64,000 bases of DNA from Marinifilum fragile JCM 15579 (GCF_001310955.1 NZ_BAZX01000005.1:164383-228382); one strand, 5' to 3'; positions 27,237 through 37,370 are shown, counted from the stretch's first letter. Notes: generated by a model not told the origin, from the letters alone. Numbers and translations: made by a program.

Positions 27237-30200
27237 ATGAAAAAAAACCTTATGTGGAGGTGTATGTCACCTTCCATTCGAAAAACCCTGCTTGTTATGA
27301 AGCTAAGTTTTATTTTAATTCTTGTTGGAAGTTTGCAGCTTTCTGCATCTGTTCTTCTCGGACAACAAGTTAGTGTTCAGGTCAAATCATCATTGGTTGA
27401 TGTGTTGGAAGATTTAAACCATCAAACAGGAACTTATTTCATGTACAATGTGCATGAAATAAACGATAAGATTGAAGTTCAGCTGGATATGAAAGATGCC
27501 AGTTTGGAAGAGGTGATGAATGAAATTTGTCAGCAAGCACCGGTAAAGTACGAAATTGTTGAAGATTTTGTAATCATTACCAAAAAAGATCCTGTTCCCG
27601 TTATCAAGGAAGTGCAGGAAAAGAAAAAATTGAAAGGAAAAGTAACCGATAAATATGGGGAGCCTTTACCAGGTGTATCTGTTGTAATTAAGGGGAGCAC
27701 TACAGGTGTTGCTACCGACATCAACGGGAACTATACTTTGGAATTGGAAAATCCAAATGCAGTATTAATTTTCTCTTTTGTTGGAATGTTGCCTCAGGAA
27801 GTTGTTTACAATGGACAGGAGGTAGAAAACATTACATTAACTTCGGATACAGAGCAGATGGCAGAGGTTGTTGTTGTTGGATATGGAACAACTGCTGTTA
27901 GAGATTTTACAGGTTCGGTAGCCCGTGTTTCTGAGAAGGAGTTGGAAATGAAAAACGTTCCATCCTCTATCTCACTGTTGCAGAATATGGCTGCAGGGGT
28001 AATGGTAAGCGGAAACACAGGTCGTCCGGGTGAAACGGTAAGAGTAAGAGTTCGTGGTGCCACATCGCTTACAGGTAGTAATGAACCATTGTATGTGATT
28101 GATGGTGTTCCAACCGATGATTCGGAGATTTTAAATTCCATTCCACCTTCTGATATTGCTTCGGTTGATGTGTTGAAAGATGCTTCTGCTTCGGCCATTT
28201 ACGGATCAAGGGCTGCAAATGGTGTGTTGATGATCACTACCAAAAGAGGTAGGTTGAATGAGAAAGCTAAATTTTCTGTTACCTATAATTACTCTACGGA
28301 TTCTCAGATTAAAAATTTCTCAATGCTTAATGGAGATGAGTTCCGTTCCTATTTAACTGAATTGGCCAACCAAACATTGGTAGTAGATCCGGGAAACAGA
28401 ACGGCAGAGAACATTCTTGATCCGGATGGTGGATATGTTGGTGACGCAGACACCGATTGGTTTGATTTGGTAAAACAAACAGCAAACAGACAGAATATAG
28501 ACCTGTCAGTACGTGGTGGAAGTAAGGATATCTCTTATTTTATTTCCGGTTCCGTAATGGATCACAAGGGGATGGTTGTTCATGATGATCTGACAAGATA
28601 TTCAGGACGTGTGAACTTGGATATCAATATCAATTCTAAATTTAAGATCGGGACAAGAATCAATTTGTCTTACACAGATCAGAGCCGATCAGGTACTTCC
28701 ATGTTTTTAGCTCAGGGAGAACGTCCTGATTTACCTGTATATGGTGAGGATGGAGTTTCTTATTACGATGTGAATCCAGTAGCAGAATCAAACGAGATCA
28801 ACAACTCAGATGAATACAGGCTATCCGGTAATCTTTACGGAGAACTAACCGTATTGAAAGACCTGAAATTCAAGACCAGTTTCTCGGTAAATCAATACAT
28901 GAATTACAATTATCAATTCTCGCCAAGTTATTTGAGTTGGTACAATGAAGCATCGGCAAGCAAGGCTGAAAGCAGAGGTTACAATACGGTGCTTGACAAT
29001 ACCTTGAGTTATGCAAAAACATTTAATGAAGTTCATAATATTGACTTTGTTGGTGGTGTTTCTTATGAAGACTTTGAAAGCCAGTCGGGTTACCTTGCAA
29101 AGAGTGGTTTTGCAATGGATGAGATCTACACGAATGTTTCTGCAGGAACTGATTTTGATAGATCAGAAGATAGAAAGAGAGGGAGATCCCTGTTTTCTTC
29201 ATTTGCTCGTTTAAATTACAAGTATGATGATAAGTATCTTTTTACTGTTACTGCTCGTTACGATGGTTCTTCTATGTTTGGTAAGAACAATCGTTACGGA
29301 TTCTTCCCATCGGGAGCAATTGCATGGAGAATCAACAAAGAGGACTTTTTAAGTGATGCTGACTTTATAAATGACCTAAAATTAAAAGTTTCAGCGGGTA
29401 AGACTGGTATTCAGAACCTAAATAGTTATTCGAACAGAGATTTGTACAGGGCTACCAAATATAATGATCAGCCAGGTATTGAGCATTCTCAGATAGGTAA
29501 CAAAGACATCCAATGGGAGCTTTCAACACAGTATGATGCAGGATTGGATTTTGCATTGTTCAATTATCGATTGACAGGATCATTAGGTTATTACCGAAAA
29601 GATACAGAAGACCTAATAAGACTATTCTCTTTTCCTTCAAGTATGGCTGTAGAGGATATGTATTACAATATTGGGAGTGTAAGAAATCAGGGATTTGAGT
29701 TCAATATTAAAGCAAAGATTATTGATAGAAAAGACTTTGTGTTTGATTTGGGACTGAACCTTGCTACCAATAAGAATGAAGTTCGAAAATTGGAAGAAGA
29801 GGGTGCAGTTGAGAATTCCAGTGGAACCATTGTTCAGGGAACAGGATCACAGGTATTGGCAGTTGGACATGCCATGGGTTCTTTCTTTGGATATGAGTAC
29901 AATGGCATCATTCAAAATCAGGAAAGAATTGATGAGTTGAATGCAAATGCTGTAGACAATGGACACTCTTCTTATTACGGAACATTGTATCCTGGAAACC
30001 TTGAATTTACAGACTTAAATGGTGATGGGAAAGTAGACAGTAAAGACAAGACACTCATCGGAAATCCTGATCCGGATTTGTTTGGAGGAATGTATACAGA
30101 TATCAAGTACAAGCGCTTCTCCTTAACTGCCAATTTTGGATTCCAGATTGGAGGCTTGAAGTACTATGGTAAAACATTACAGAATGTACCAAGACAATTA

Positions 30201-30551
30201 ACAGGACTTGTTGATTACAATTTGTACAATCGTTGGTCACCAGAGAATACCGATGCTGAGATTCCGGCAATTTATTTGGGACAGGGAGTTCCTGCATTGA
30301 CTACATTGAGTTTACACGATGCTTCTTATTTTAGATTACAGGACTTGAGGATTTCGTATAATATTCCAAAGATTAAAGGTTTACCTGTAAGTGGACAAGT
30401 CTATGTGTCAGGCACGAATGTATTCACAATTACTTCCTATCCGGGAACCGATCCTGCGACAGTGAACGCTAATGGTAATTTTGGAGGTAACTATGAAACC
30501 AGTTACCCTGGAATTAGAACTTATTCAGTTGGATTGAAGTTAAACTTATAA
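27237..30551 (+). CDS. SusC-like TonB-dependent receptor with STN domain (module 4)
   Basis: The protein has 1104 residues from the ATG at 27237 and is the only complete, unbroken susC here. The signal peptide runs to about residue 45 (LQLSASVLLGQQ). STN (about 48-115, VLEDLNHQTGTYFMYN) is followed by the CarboxypepD_reg-like domain (about 128-210), the plug with SVDVLKDASASAIYGSRAAN, and the barrel ending YSVGLKLNL. A calcium-binding-like loop, DLNGDGKVDSKD, occurs in the barrel near residue 927. The first 220 residues closely match the module 2 receptor, including a 41-base identical stretch, while the barrels differ. That fits a common signalling input with different substrates. Confidence 0.95.
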   Translation: MKKNLMWRCMSPSIRKTLLVMKLSFILILVGSLQLSASVLLGQQVSVQVKSSLVDVLEDLNHQTGTYFMYNVHEINDKIEVQLDMKDASLEEVMNEICQQAPVKYEIVEDFVIITKKDPVPVIKEVQEKKKLKGKVTDKYGEPLPGVSVVIKGSTTGVATDINGNYTLELENPNAVLIFSFVGMLPQEVVYNGQEVENITLTSDTEQMAEVVVVGYGTTAVRDFTGSVARVSEKELEMKNVPSSISLLQNMAAGVMVSGNTGRPGETVRVRVRGATSLTGSNEPLYVIDGVPTDDSEILNSIPPSDIASVDVLKDASASAIYGSRAANGVLMITTKRGRLNEKAKFSVTYNYSTDSQIKNFSMLNGDEFRSYLTELANQTLVVDPGNRTAENILDPDGGYVGDADTDWFDLVKQTANRQNIDLSVRGGSKDISYFISGSVMDHKGMVVHDDLTRYSGRVNLDININSKFKIGTRINLSYTDQSRSGTSMFLAQGERPDLPVYGEDGVSYYDVNPVAESNEINNSDEYRLSGNLYGELTVLKDLKFKTSFSVNQYMNYNYQFSPSYLSWYNEASASKAESRGYNTVLDNTLSYAKTFNEVHNIDFVGGVSYEDFESQSGYLAKSGFAMDEIYTNVSAGTDFDRSEDRKRGRSLFSSFARLNYKYDDKYLFTVTARYDGSSMFGKNNRYGFFPSGAIAWRINKEDFLSDADFINDLKLKVSAGKTGIQNLNSYSNRDLYRATKYNDQPGIEHSQIGNKDIQWELSTQYDAGLDFALFNYRLTGSLGYYRKDTEDLIRLFSFPSSMAVEDMYYNIGSVRNQGFEFNIKAKIIDRKDFVFDLGLNLATNKNEVRKLEEEGAVENSSGTIVQGTGSQVLAVGHAMGSFFGYEYNGIIQNQERIDELNANAVDNGHSSYYGTLYPGNLEFTDLNGDGKVDSKDKTLIGNPDPDLFGGMYTDIKYKRFSLTANFGFQIGGLKYYGKTLQNVPRQLTGLVDYNLYNRWSPENTDAEIPAIYLGQGVPALTTLSLHDASYFRLQDLRISYNIPKIKGLPVSGQVYVSGTNVFTITSYPGTDPATVNANGNFGGNYETSYPGIRTYSVGLKLNL

Positions 30552-30562
30552 AAGCAAATTCT

Positions 30563-32008
30563 ATGAAAAGATATATAAATATATTACTAATCAGTGTTTT
30601 GCTGTTTGGTTGTTCAACAGATGATTTTTTAGAAAAATTGCCTCCGTACGAGGCTGATTTAGATGGGGCCATCACCAATGCTAAAAAGGTTGAATTGGCT
30701 TTAATCGGGGTATATGCAAACTTATCTGCTGATGCTTACGATTCAAGGGATATTATGGTTGAAGGTAGTTTTAAAGCTGGTACCATGAGAAAACCTGAAT
30801 GGTGGACAAGAGGAAATGCTGTTTGGTTTTACGAACGCTATTGGCCAGTATTGTATGGTAATGGAAGTAATGAATGGTCCTATGATTATGGATTAATAAA
30901 GAATGCCAACTTTTTGTTGTCTGCTATTGAAGGAATTGATGATTTTGAAGGAAACAGAAAAGAAGAAATTGTTGGAGAATTACATTTCTTAAAAGCTTTG
31001 GCCTATGAAAGATTAATGCTACGATTCACCCAGCATTGGGATATGGATAGTAAGTTGGGTTTAATTATTCGTAACGATTTGCCGTCAATTGAAAATGTGA
31101 AGAAAGATCGATCTACAGTTGCTGATAGTTATGAAATGATTCTGGAAGAGTTGGAGATTGCAATAGATTATTGTCCTGACTATTCGGGATGTTCACAAGC
31201 TTCAAAAGTGGCTGCCAAAGCTTTAAAAACAAGAGTGCTTTTTCAAATGGAAAGATATTCTGACTGTATAAGTATGGCAGATGAAGTACTGGCTCATGCT
31301 GAAAATGCCTTGGCACCTGATTACTCAACAATTTTCTCCGATTGGGAAAGTACCGGCGAAATTCTTTTTGGTAGAGTATTTGGAGACACTGAAGCATCCA
31401 GTCTTGAAACAAGAATAACTTCTTTTAGTTCTGGAAAATGGGGCCCATCTTCTAACTACATCAATCTATTGGGAGATGATCCAAGATACAATGCAATTAT
31501 TGGTGATACCGTTGTAGTTGATTATCGTTACGGAACGGCAGGAACGGTTTATACCAACCCAACGGTTAAAAAACTTGTTAACTCATCAAATAACTTACCA
31601 TTAATGTATTTGCGTACAGCAGAAATTTATTTGTTGAAAGCAGAGGCTATATATCGTAGTGGTGGTACATATGAAAATGCATATGCTCCAATTGCAGCAA
31701 TCAGAGCGCGTGCAGGAGCCAATCCTGTTCCTCATGCAACACAGGAGGAAATTGAAACTGCAATTTGTAACGAGTGGTTAATCGAGATGTCATTTGAAAA
31801 CTGGCATGAATATTTTGCTTTAAGAAGATTTGGAGCAGAAAAATTGTTGGAGAGAAATGATATTCTTAGGGAAGCATTGGATAAAGCAATTGCCCAAGGA
31901 AGCGATGCTGAAGCACAATATCGTCAGCGAATCGAAAATTTCAGAATCTCTTCAGTTCCATCAAGTGAAACGAATGGAAATCCAGTGGATCAAAATCCTG
32001 GATATTAA
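30563..32008 (+). CDS. SusD/RagB-like nutrient-binding lipoprotein (module 4)
   Basis: The protein has 481 residues with lipobox LFGCSTDD (cysteine 17). TPR-like helices (GELHFLKALAYERLMLRF) and the C-terminal SusD domain (YLRTAEIYLLKAEAIYRSGG; NEWLIEMSFENWHEYFALRRF) are intact. The usual ERRREL...FDLKR wording is here a diverged IEMSFENWHEYFALRRFG. It starts 11 bases after the susC stop. A strong hairpin follows at 32023. Confidence 0.94.
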   Translation: MKRYINILLISVLLFGCSTDDFLEKLPPYEADLDGAITNAKKVELALIGVYANLSADAYDSRDIMVEGSFKAGTMRKPEWWTRGNAVWFYERYWPVLYGNGSNEWSYDYGLIKNANFLLSAIEGIDDFEGNRKEEIVGELHFLKALAYERLMLRFTQHWDMDSKLGLIIRNDLPSIENVKKDRSTVADSYEMILEELEIAIDYCPDYSGCSQASKVAAKALKTRVLFQMERYSDCISMADEVLAHAENALAPDYSTIFSDWESTGEILFGRVFGDTEASSLETRITSFSSGKWGPSSNYINLLGDDPRYNAIIGDTVVVDYRYGTAGTVYTNPTVKKLVNSSNNLPLMYLRTAEIYLLKAEAIYRSGGTYENAYAPIAAIRARAGANPVPHATQEEIETAICNEWLIEMSFENWHEYFALRRFGAEKLLERNDILREALDKAIAQGSDAEAQYRQRIENFRISSVPSSETNGNPVDQNPGY

Positions 32009-32022
32009 AAAAATAAATTCTT

Positions 32023-32061
32023 ATAAGGTATGCAGTATCAGTAGAATACTGCATATCTTAT
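32023..32061 (+). terminator. Terminator after susD of module 4
   Basis: A 16-bp stem (ATAAGGTATGCAGTAT / ATACTGCATATCTTAT, one G-U) with a 7-base loop is followed by CCTTATTTT. It begins 14 bases after the susD stop. The remaining 32062-32289 region shows nothing I recognise. Confidence 0.75.
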
Positions 32062-32289
32062 CCTTATTTTAGATTGAAGATGACTGTCTTTATCAGTTCA
32101 TTTTTTAGTGGTGATATTGTTAAAAAAGTAGGGAGAGTTATCGCAATAAGAGAGATATAATGATGAAACGAACATGAATTTTAATATTCTAAAATGCACA
32201 CATGAGAACAGAGTTTGAGTGCTCACGGGAGGTAATGATTAAAATTCATCGAGAGTTCCATCTGACAATAGGAAATAAATTATAAACAG

Positions 32290-33474
32290 ATGAAACTAAA
32301 AATATTGCAAATTTCATTGTTACTTTTTATTAGTAGCAGTGTGTTTGCGGAAAAAACAGAGGGAATTCAGTTCTTTCATGGCAATTGGAAAGAGGCCAAG
32401 GTAAAAGCTCAAAAGGAAGACAAGTTGCTATTTATAGATTTTTACACGCAATGGTGTGGACCATGCCTAAATATGGCTAAAACAGTGTTTGTTTTGCCAG
32501 AGGTTGGGGAATTCTACAATAGTAAATTTGTTTGCCTAAAGATAGATGCTGAAACAGAAGAAGGTAAATTGCTGGCTAAGAAATATGCAGTGAAATCTTA
32601 CCCAACTTATGCATTCATAAAACCTGAAAATGAAAAGATTGTACACAGAAGTGGAGGGAGAAAATCATCAGAAAAATTTATTGCCCTTGGGAAAGCAGCA
32701 TTGCAGCCTCAAACCACATCGGAATACATCCTTTCACAATATGATGAGGGGAATCGTGATCAGGATTTCATGATCAATTATGTGAGGTATATGTCATCAA
32801 TTTACAAACGAGATGCTGTAAAGGCAGGCTTCGATGAAATCATTAAGAATGGAGGAAAATTAACTGAACCTGTCATATGGAAACTGTATAATGATTGCAT
32901 TTCAGGATATGATAACCCATATTTGAAGGAGGTTTCCGATAATTACAACAAGTTTGTTGAACTATTCGGGAAGGAAGAGGTGGATAAGAAATTGGCAAAT
33001 GAAACACAGTATTGCAGTGCAGAAGTAATGACTACATTGTGTGATTTTGAAGGAAAAGAGTTTAATATTCGATTGAAGAAGATCTCTGATAACATTCATT
33101 TCAAAAAAGACTATACTCATGCCATAAAATCGATTGATGCATTGTTAGCCGATTCCACCCTTAACAAACAAAAGGTGATTGATCGATTAAAGTTCATGGT
33201 AAGGCTTAACAAACGTTATGGAGCAGATTATCCTGATGAATGGTTTTACAAATGTGTAGAATATTTGCGTTATATCGCATACAATGATACAACAAGGGAT
33301 GATGCAAGAATACATTACGATTATGCATTGGCCTTGGAAATGATGCTTGAGAGAAGCGCCAAAACTGGGGGAGAGATTCCTGAAAATTTCAAAGCAGCTC
33401 CTGAGCTTGGCAAAAAGGAATACTCAAGTCGTCCTACTGAATTAAAGATGAAGCCGAAGTATCGAAAAAAATAA
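32290..33474 (+). CDS. Thioredoxin-family secreted protein
   Basis: The protein has 394 residues. A signal peptide ends near SSSVFAEKT. A thioredoxin-fold domain (about 25-135) has active-site WCGPC with cysteines 56 and 59, and cis-proline in VKSYPTYAFI. The domain resembles the Thioredoxin_7/DUF255-like group that opens with W.EA..KA....K.LFIDFYT. The remaining 250 residues are helical with no family that I can name. It lies after the module 4 terminator-like hairpin, so it may have its own promoter. Three of the four SusCD areas here are not all thioredoxin-linked, but modules 1 and 4 are, suggesting a role in substrate handling. Confidence 0.82.
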   Translation: MKLKILQISLLLFISSSVFAEKTEGIQFFHGNWKEAKVKAQKEDKLLFIDFYTQWCGPCLNMAKTVFVLPEVGEFYNSKFVCLKIDAETEEGKLLAKKYAVKSYPTYAFIKPENEKIVHRSGGRKSSEKFIALGKAALQPQTTSEYILSQYDEGNRDQDFMINYVRYMSSIYKRDAVKAGFDEIIKNGGKLTEPVIWKLYNDCISGYDNPYLKEVSDNYNKFVELFGKEEVDKKLANETQYCSAEVMTTLCDFEGKEFNIRLKKISDNIHFKKDYTHAIKSIDALLADSTLNKQKVIDRLKFMVRLNKRYGADYPDEWFYKCVEYLRYIAYNDTTRDDARIHYDYALALEMMLERSAKTGGEIPENFKAAPELGKKEYSSRPTELKMKPKYRKK

Positions 33475-33483
33475 ATACATAAC

Positions 33484-33631
33484 AAAAGAGGGTGTCCAAA
33501 AAGTTCAATATTATTGTCATTCTTCTCCCGAAGCCTCGGGAGAAGAATCTGTCCCTTTGATTAACAGATGTTTCACTTCATTCAACATGACATTGTATTC
33601 GATTGAACTTACTTTTTGGACACCCTCTTTT
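33484..33631. mobile_element. MITE-like palindromic element
   Basis: About 148 bases are bounded by terminal inverted repeats: AAAAGAGGGTGTCCAAAAAG at 33484-33503 and its complement at 33612-33631. The pairing extends inward to TTCAAT with a 3-base bulge. The centre holds a perfect 13-bp hairpin (33519-33531 with 33536-33548, loop AGCC). There is no coding capacity. The GGGTGTCCAAAAAG end looks like a transposase-type terminus, but no target duplication is obvious. It may also serve as a bidirectional terminator between convergent genes. Confidence 0.5.
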
Positions 33632-33655
33632 TTATTTTGAAAAGACTTTAGATTC

Positions 33656-35443
33656 CTACAAATACTTTTTTACAATCTCATCCATCTTCTCCAATTCCGA
33701 TTTTACCCATTTCGAAGGAAGAAGGGCTTGCAAAGTTCTTTTAATTCTTCATTCAGCACTTTTATCTTATTCACATATTCTTCTTTGGGTGATTGTGCCT
33801 GAAGTTTGTCATACATTAGAATCATTTGACGTTTTGCCCAAAAATAATCTGAAGGAGTGTTGTGTGCTTTTTCAAGCATTTCCTGAATAGATTGTATTGC
33901 CTTCTCATAATCTTTAGATAGTCGGCTGATTGTAAATTGTGTCATATAGGCTGAGCCAAATGTTGGCATTTCAGCTATATATTTACTTGCATATTCATTA
34001 GCCTTTTCTTTATTCTCAAGATTTATATAGCATCTCGAAAGCAGATTGTATTTGTAAGCTGGCTGTAATTCCAATTGATTCACTTTTTCAATCATCTGAA
34101 GGTAATCTTCCTTCTCCAATTTCTTTTTTTCGGAACAATTTTCCCTATACCATTTTTTAAAGACCAATCTGTTTTTTAGGTAGTCTTCATCGGGTATAGT
34201 TTGTTTCTCTTTATAGACAGAAACATCTTGTGTTGCAAGATCATATTCTAAAAATTGATTGCATCCGGCAAGCATTTCGCCATAGGCAAAATAGATTTTT
34301 TGATTGGTGTTGTCCATGATGCATGATTTTACAGTGATATCATTGTTTATGGAACATCCCCACGAAGTATCATGTGGTAATTCGTAGTAGGTAGTAGACG
34401 AAACCATTTGGTATGCCTTGTCTACCAAGTTTTCGTTAGAGATGTTTTGGTAAAGCTCTTTAAGTTTGTCTTCTCGTGTGATATTTCTTTCTCCATGCAT
34501 GTTAATCGGACTGTATTCATATCTTCCTTTTTCAGATACAGCAAGGTTGGTTACGCCAACATAATTATCCTGCATTTTATTTTTGATGCATTGTCCTCTG
34601 GTCAATTCATACATCGCACCAGATTGATCCTTATTGCTACCAACGGTGATAAACCAACCATGTGTACTGTAATTGTTAAAGATTTTATCAACCTCGCTTA
34701 GTTCATCTGCATTTTCCATTACATAACGCAACTCAAAAGGCATTGGCATGCCGGTCACATTCACTTTCTTCTTTGTCTTCGGGTATTGGGCAGCCATTCA
34801 TATTAATCGACATGCTTAATCCATTGTGATTCATGCCTGTATAAGCTCCTGGATAGCATACAAAGCTCAAAATGGTAGTTGGAATTTTATCCTTTCGATG
34901 ATAATTTACAATTAATGGAAACTTGGAAAAAATTTCAATTCCAGGCCAGTCAAGGTTTCTGCCATGCACAATGCCATTTTCATTTTTTAAAACAAAGGAA
35001 GCACAGCTGATCTCAAAAAAGATTTGAGGAAAGTAAGCAATGGTTTTTACTTCTCGTAAGCTTAGGTCGCAACCTTCGGCCATTCCTTCCAATTCTTGTA
35101 TAAATTCTTTAGGAATCCGCTCTTCTATTTTCCTGATTTTGGACTTCAATACCATATTGGCAATCCATTTTTTCAGGAAAAACTTGCCAACATATTTTTC
35201 CACTACGCTGTCAACTTTCACCTGCATTTCCACTATTTGATCATTCATCAGAACGCCATACTGCAAACCCATTTCGTAAGAATCGCCTTTAACAGTTAGG
35301 AAAGGAACTCCTTCCTTTACAAACATACTTCCCTGGTGGAAGGTTCTGATTCCATTTTTTTCATTGTATTGGTAATCTTTTGCGAAAAGTAGTAAAGAGG
35401 ATAGAAGAAGAGCTGTTAAAATGCTCAGGTGTATTAATTTCAT
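33656..35443 (-). CDS. C45-family peptidase/acyltransferase-like protein with TPR-like tail (two frameshifts)
   Basis: A signal peptide (MKLIHLSILTALLLSSLLLF) is followed by an Ntn-hydrolase domain of the acyl-CoA:6-APA acyltransferase (C45) type. The candidate nucleophile is Cys147 (SCASF), followed by GRNLDW at 161-166 and TGMNHNGLSMSIN. The frame breaks near 34750-34790; the next frame continues KKKVNVTGMPMPFELRYVMENA. A helical TPR-like region follows (NLLSRCYINLENKEKANEYASKYI). The second frame stops at 33703, but one missing T near 33733 would replace the stop by KWVKSELEKMDEIVKKYL ending at 33656. Full length is about 595 residues. C45 relatives hydrolyse linear amides; the substrate here is unknown. 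Confidence 0.78.
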
Positions 35444-35667
35444 AGCAATGATACTTAGCTTAACAATTAATTTAGGTTTTGTAAGTTATACAAACTTTTA
35501 ACAATTTATTAATTGCCAGCCAAGTATTGTGCCAAATCATCATATGTAAGATTAACAGTAAGTTGTAGAGTGTGAATTAAAACAATTGTTGGATTATCCA
35601 ACAGTATATGTTCGATTACGATAAACGATCGTCATTTTAATTTCTGCTTACTGATAACTGTTCACTG

Positions 35668-36567
35668 TTAATATTTTACTCCGGTTATTACTTCCGACAA
35701 GTCCCATAATTTCTTAGCAATCTCTTCATCATGTGAAAGTTTATTCGATTTTACTTTAACCGGATATCCTTGCATTTCGAAGAATTTAGCAGGACCATAG
35801 TATTCGCCTGCTTTTGCATTGGGGTCGAATCCCGCACGAAGCGATGGTAAAATTCCCATAGCAGGAACTTGAGAGAAGAAATTGTTCAGAAATCGAATTC
35901 CACCTTTATGTCTTTGTAGTTCTGTTCTTGTCCACCCAGGATGAGCTACAGTTACCATGGGTGCATCAGCATCATTTTTGAATTTTCGAACCAATTCATA
36001 GGCAAAATAAAGGTTTGCTAATTTACTGTCGCCATATGCCTTGTTGGTATTGTATTTTCTGTTTTCCCAATTCAGATCTGATAAATTAATATTTCCGAAT
36101 TTGTGTGCAACACTTGAAGTAACCACAATTCTTGAATTCTTGGTCTTTTTAAGCAGAGGCATTAAAAGCCCTGTAAGAGCAAAATGTCCCAAATGATTGG
36201 TTCCCATTTGCACTTCAAAGCCATCTTCTGTTCTGCCAAAAGGACACATCATGATACCAGCATTGTTGATGAGAACATCCAGCCTGTTGAAATACTGGCT
36301 GAAGTTTTCCGCAAAATCTTTAATCGATTCCAAACTGGTCAAATCAAGTGGTATAACTTTAATAATGGCTTTCGGATTTGTATTTTGAATTTCAGCTGCA
36401 ACCAAATCTCCTTTTTCAGTGTTTCGAACAGCCATAACCAGAGTAGCCTCCTTGTCGGAAAGAATTCTCACAGCTTCTTTTCCAATTCCACTTGTCGATC
36501 CTGTTACAACTATAACTTTTCCTTTTTGATTTGGAATATTGGATTCATCCCATTTCATTTTTGTCAT
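35668..36567 (-). CDS. Short-chain dehydrogenase/reductase (SDR) oxidoreductase
   Basis: The protein has 299 residues forming one Rossmann-fold domain. The dinucleotide-binding motif TGSTSGIG is at 22-29, NNAG at 101-104, catalytic Ser at 151-152, and Tyr178 with Lys182 in YGDSK. It resembles the retinol-dehydrogenase/WWOX-like group of classical SDRs (WENRKY...YGDSKLANLYFAYEL; HPGWTRTEL). An arginine at position 48 after strand 2 suggests NADP(H). The substrate cannot be inferred. It stands alone on the - strand with no clear operon partner. Confidence 0.9.
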   Translation of the reverse strand: MTKMKWDESNIPNQKGKVIVVTGSTSGIGKEAVRILSDKEATLVMAVRNTEKGDLVAAEIQNTNPKAIIKVIPLDLTSLESIKDFAENFSQYFNRLDVLINNAGIMMCPFGRTEDGFEVQMGTNHLGHFALTGLLMPLLKKTKNSRIVVTSSVAHKFGNINLSDLNWENRKYNTNKAYGDSKLANLYFAYELVRKFKNDADAPMVTVAHPGWTRTELQRHKGGIRFLNNFFSQVPAMGILPSLRAGFDPNAKAGEYYGPAKFFEMQGYPVKVKSNKLSHDEEIAKKLWDLSEVITGVKY

Positions 36568-36770
36568 ACTTTTTCTTTTAAATTATCTTATTTTGTTGGT
36601 AATGACAAAATTAGATGAATCTAAATTCGAAAATGTATAGTAATTACTGAAGCTTGTATTCTTTTTACAGTTAACATGAGATTTTTGAAGCTTAAGTCTT
36701 TACTGTACCATCTTATTAAAAATAAGGTGAATGACTTATTGAAATTGATGATTTACTTGTTGTAAGTATA

Positions 36771-37235
36771 TTATAATTCTTGAATCAGATCAAACTCTTT
36801 GGCGTTGGTAATTTGCATTAAATCCAGTGGATTTAGTTTTACTCTAAAATTCACTTTTCCACCGCTAACAATAATTTGCTCCATTGAAACAGAACTAAGC
36901 TCTAAAAAGGTTTTATATTGTTTCTTCATGCCAATCGGCGAGCATCCTCCTTTTATGTAACCAGTGTTTTGTAATAATTCCTTTTCTGGTAACATCAATA
37001 TTTTCTTTTCACCTGCAGCTTTGGCAGCTTTTTTCAAATCCAATTCACTCGACAGTGGGATGATAAAAACATAGAGTTCGTTGCTAATGCTACGTGTAAC
37101 AAGAGTTTTGTGAATAAGAGAAGCATCTGGATCACTCATATCTCTGGCTTTTAGATTGGTGGAATCTTTCGCCTCATAGTTTACTCTATGTTTATCAAGT
37201 AGTCGTAATGCGTTTGTTTTAATCGTTTTTGCCAT
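36771..37235 (-). CDS. ybaK: YbaK/EbsC-family aminoacyl-tRNA deacylase, Cys-tRNA(Pro)-type
   Basis: The protein has 154 residues, the usual length of a free-standing YbaK. It has the family's KTLVTR segment with the catalytic-region lysine (about residue 43) and the signature GYIKGGCSPIGMKK near 110-123. YbaK removes cysteine mischarged onto tRNA-Pro by ProRS in trans. Start MAKTIKTNALRLLD is typical. It is monocistronic by its surroundings. The name is given by family resemblance; other deacylases of the group (for example ProXp types) have similar folds, but the GGCSPIGMKK wording favours YbaK. Confidence 0.9.
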   Translation of the reverse strand: MAKTIKTNALRLLDKHRVNYEAKDSTNLKARDMSDPDASLIHKTLVTRSISNELYVFIIPLSSELDLKKAAKAAGEKKILMLPEKELLQNTGYIKGGCSPIGMKKQYKTFLELSSVSMEQIIVSGGKVNFRVKLNPLDLMQITNAKEFDLIQEL

Positions 37236-37370
37236 AATGTTTAATTCTTAGAGGCGAAATTAAAAAAAATGGATTAGTCGGGTAGCAACTTTATTTTCAT
37301 TTCTCTTCCATAGGAAAGTTTTGGTAGCAAAAGATGTACAGTAAACCAGTAAGAATTAGGGTACAAAAAA

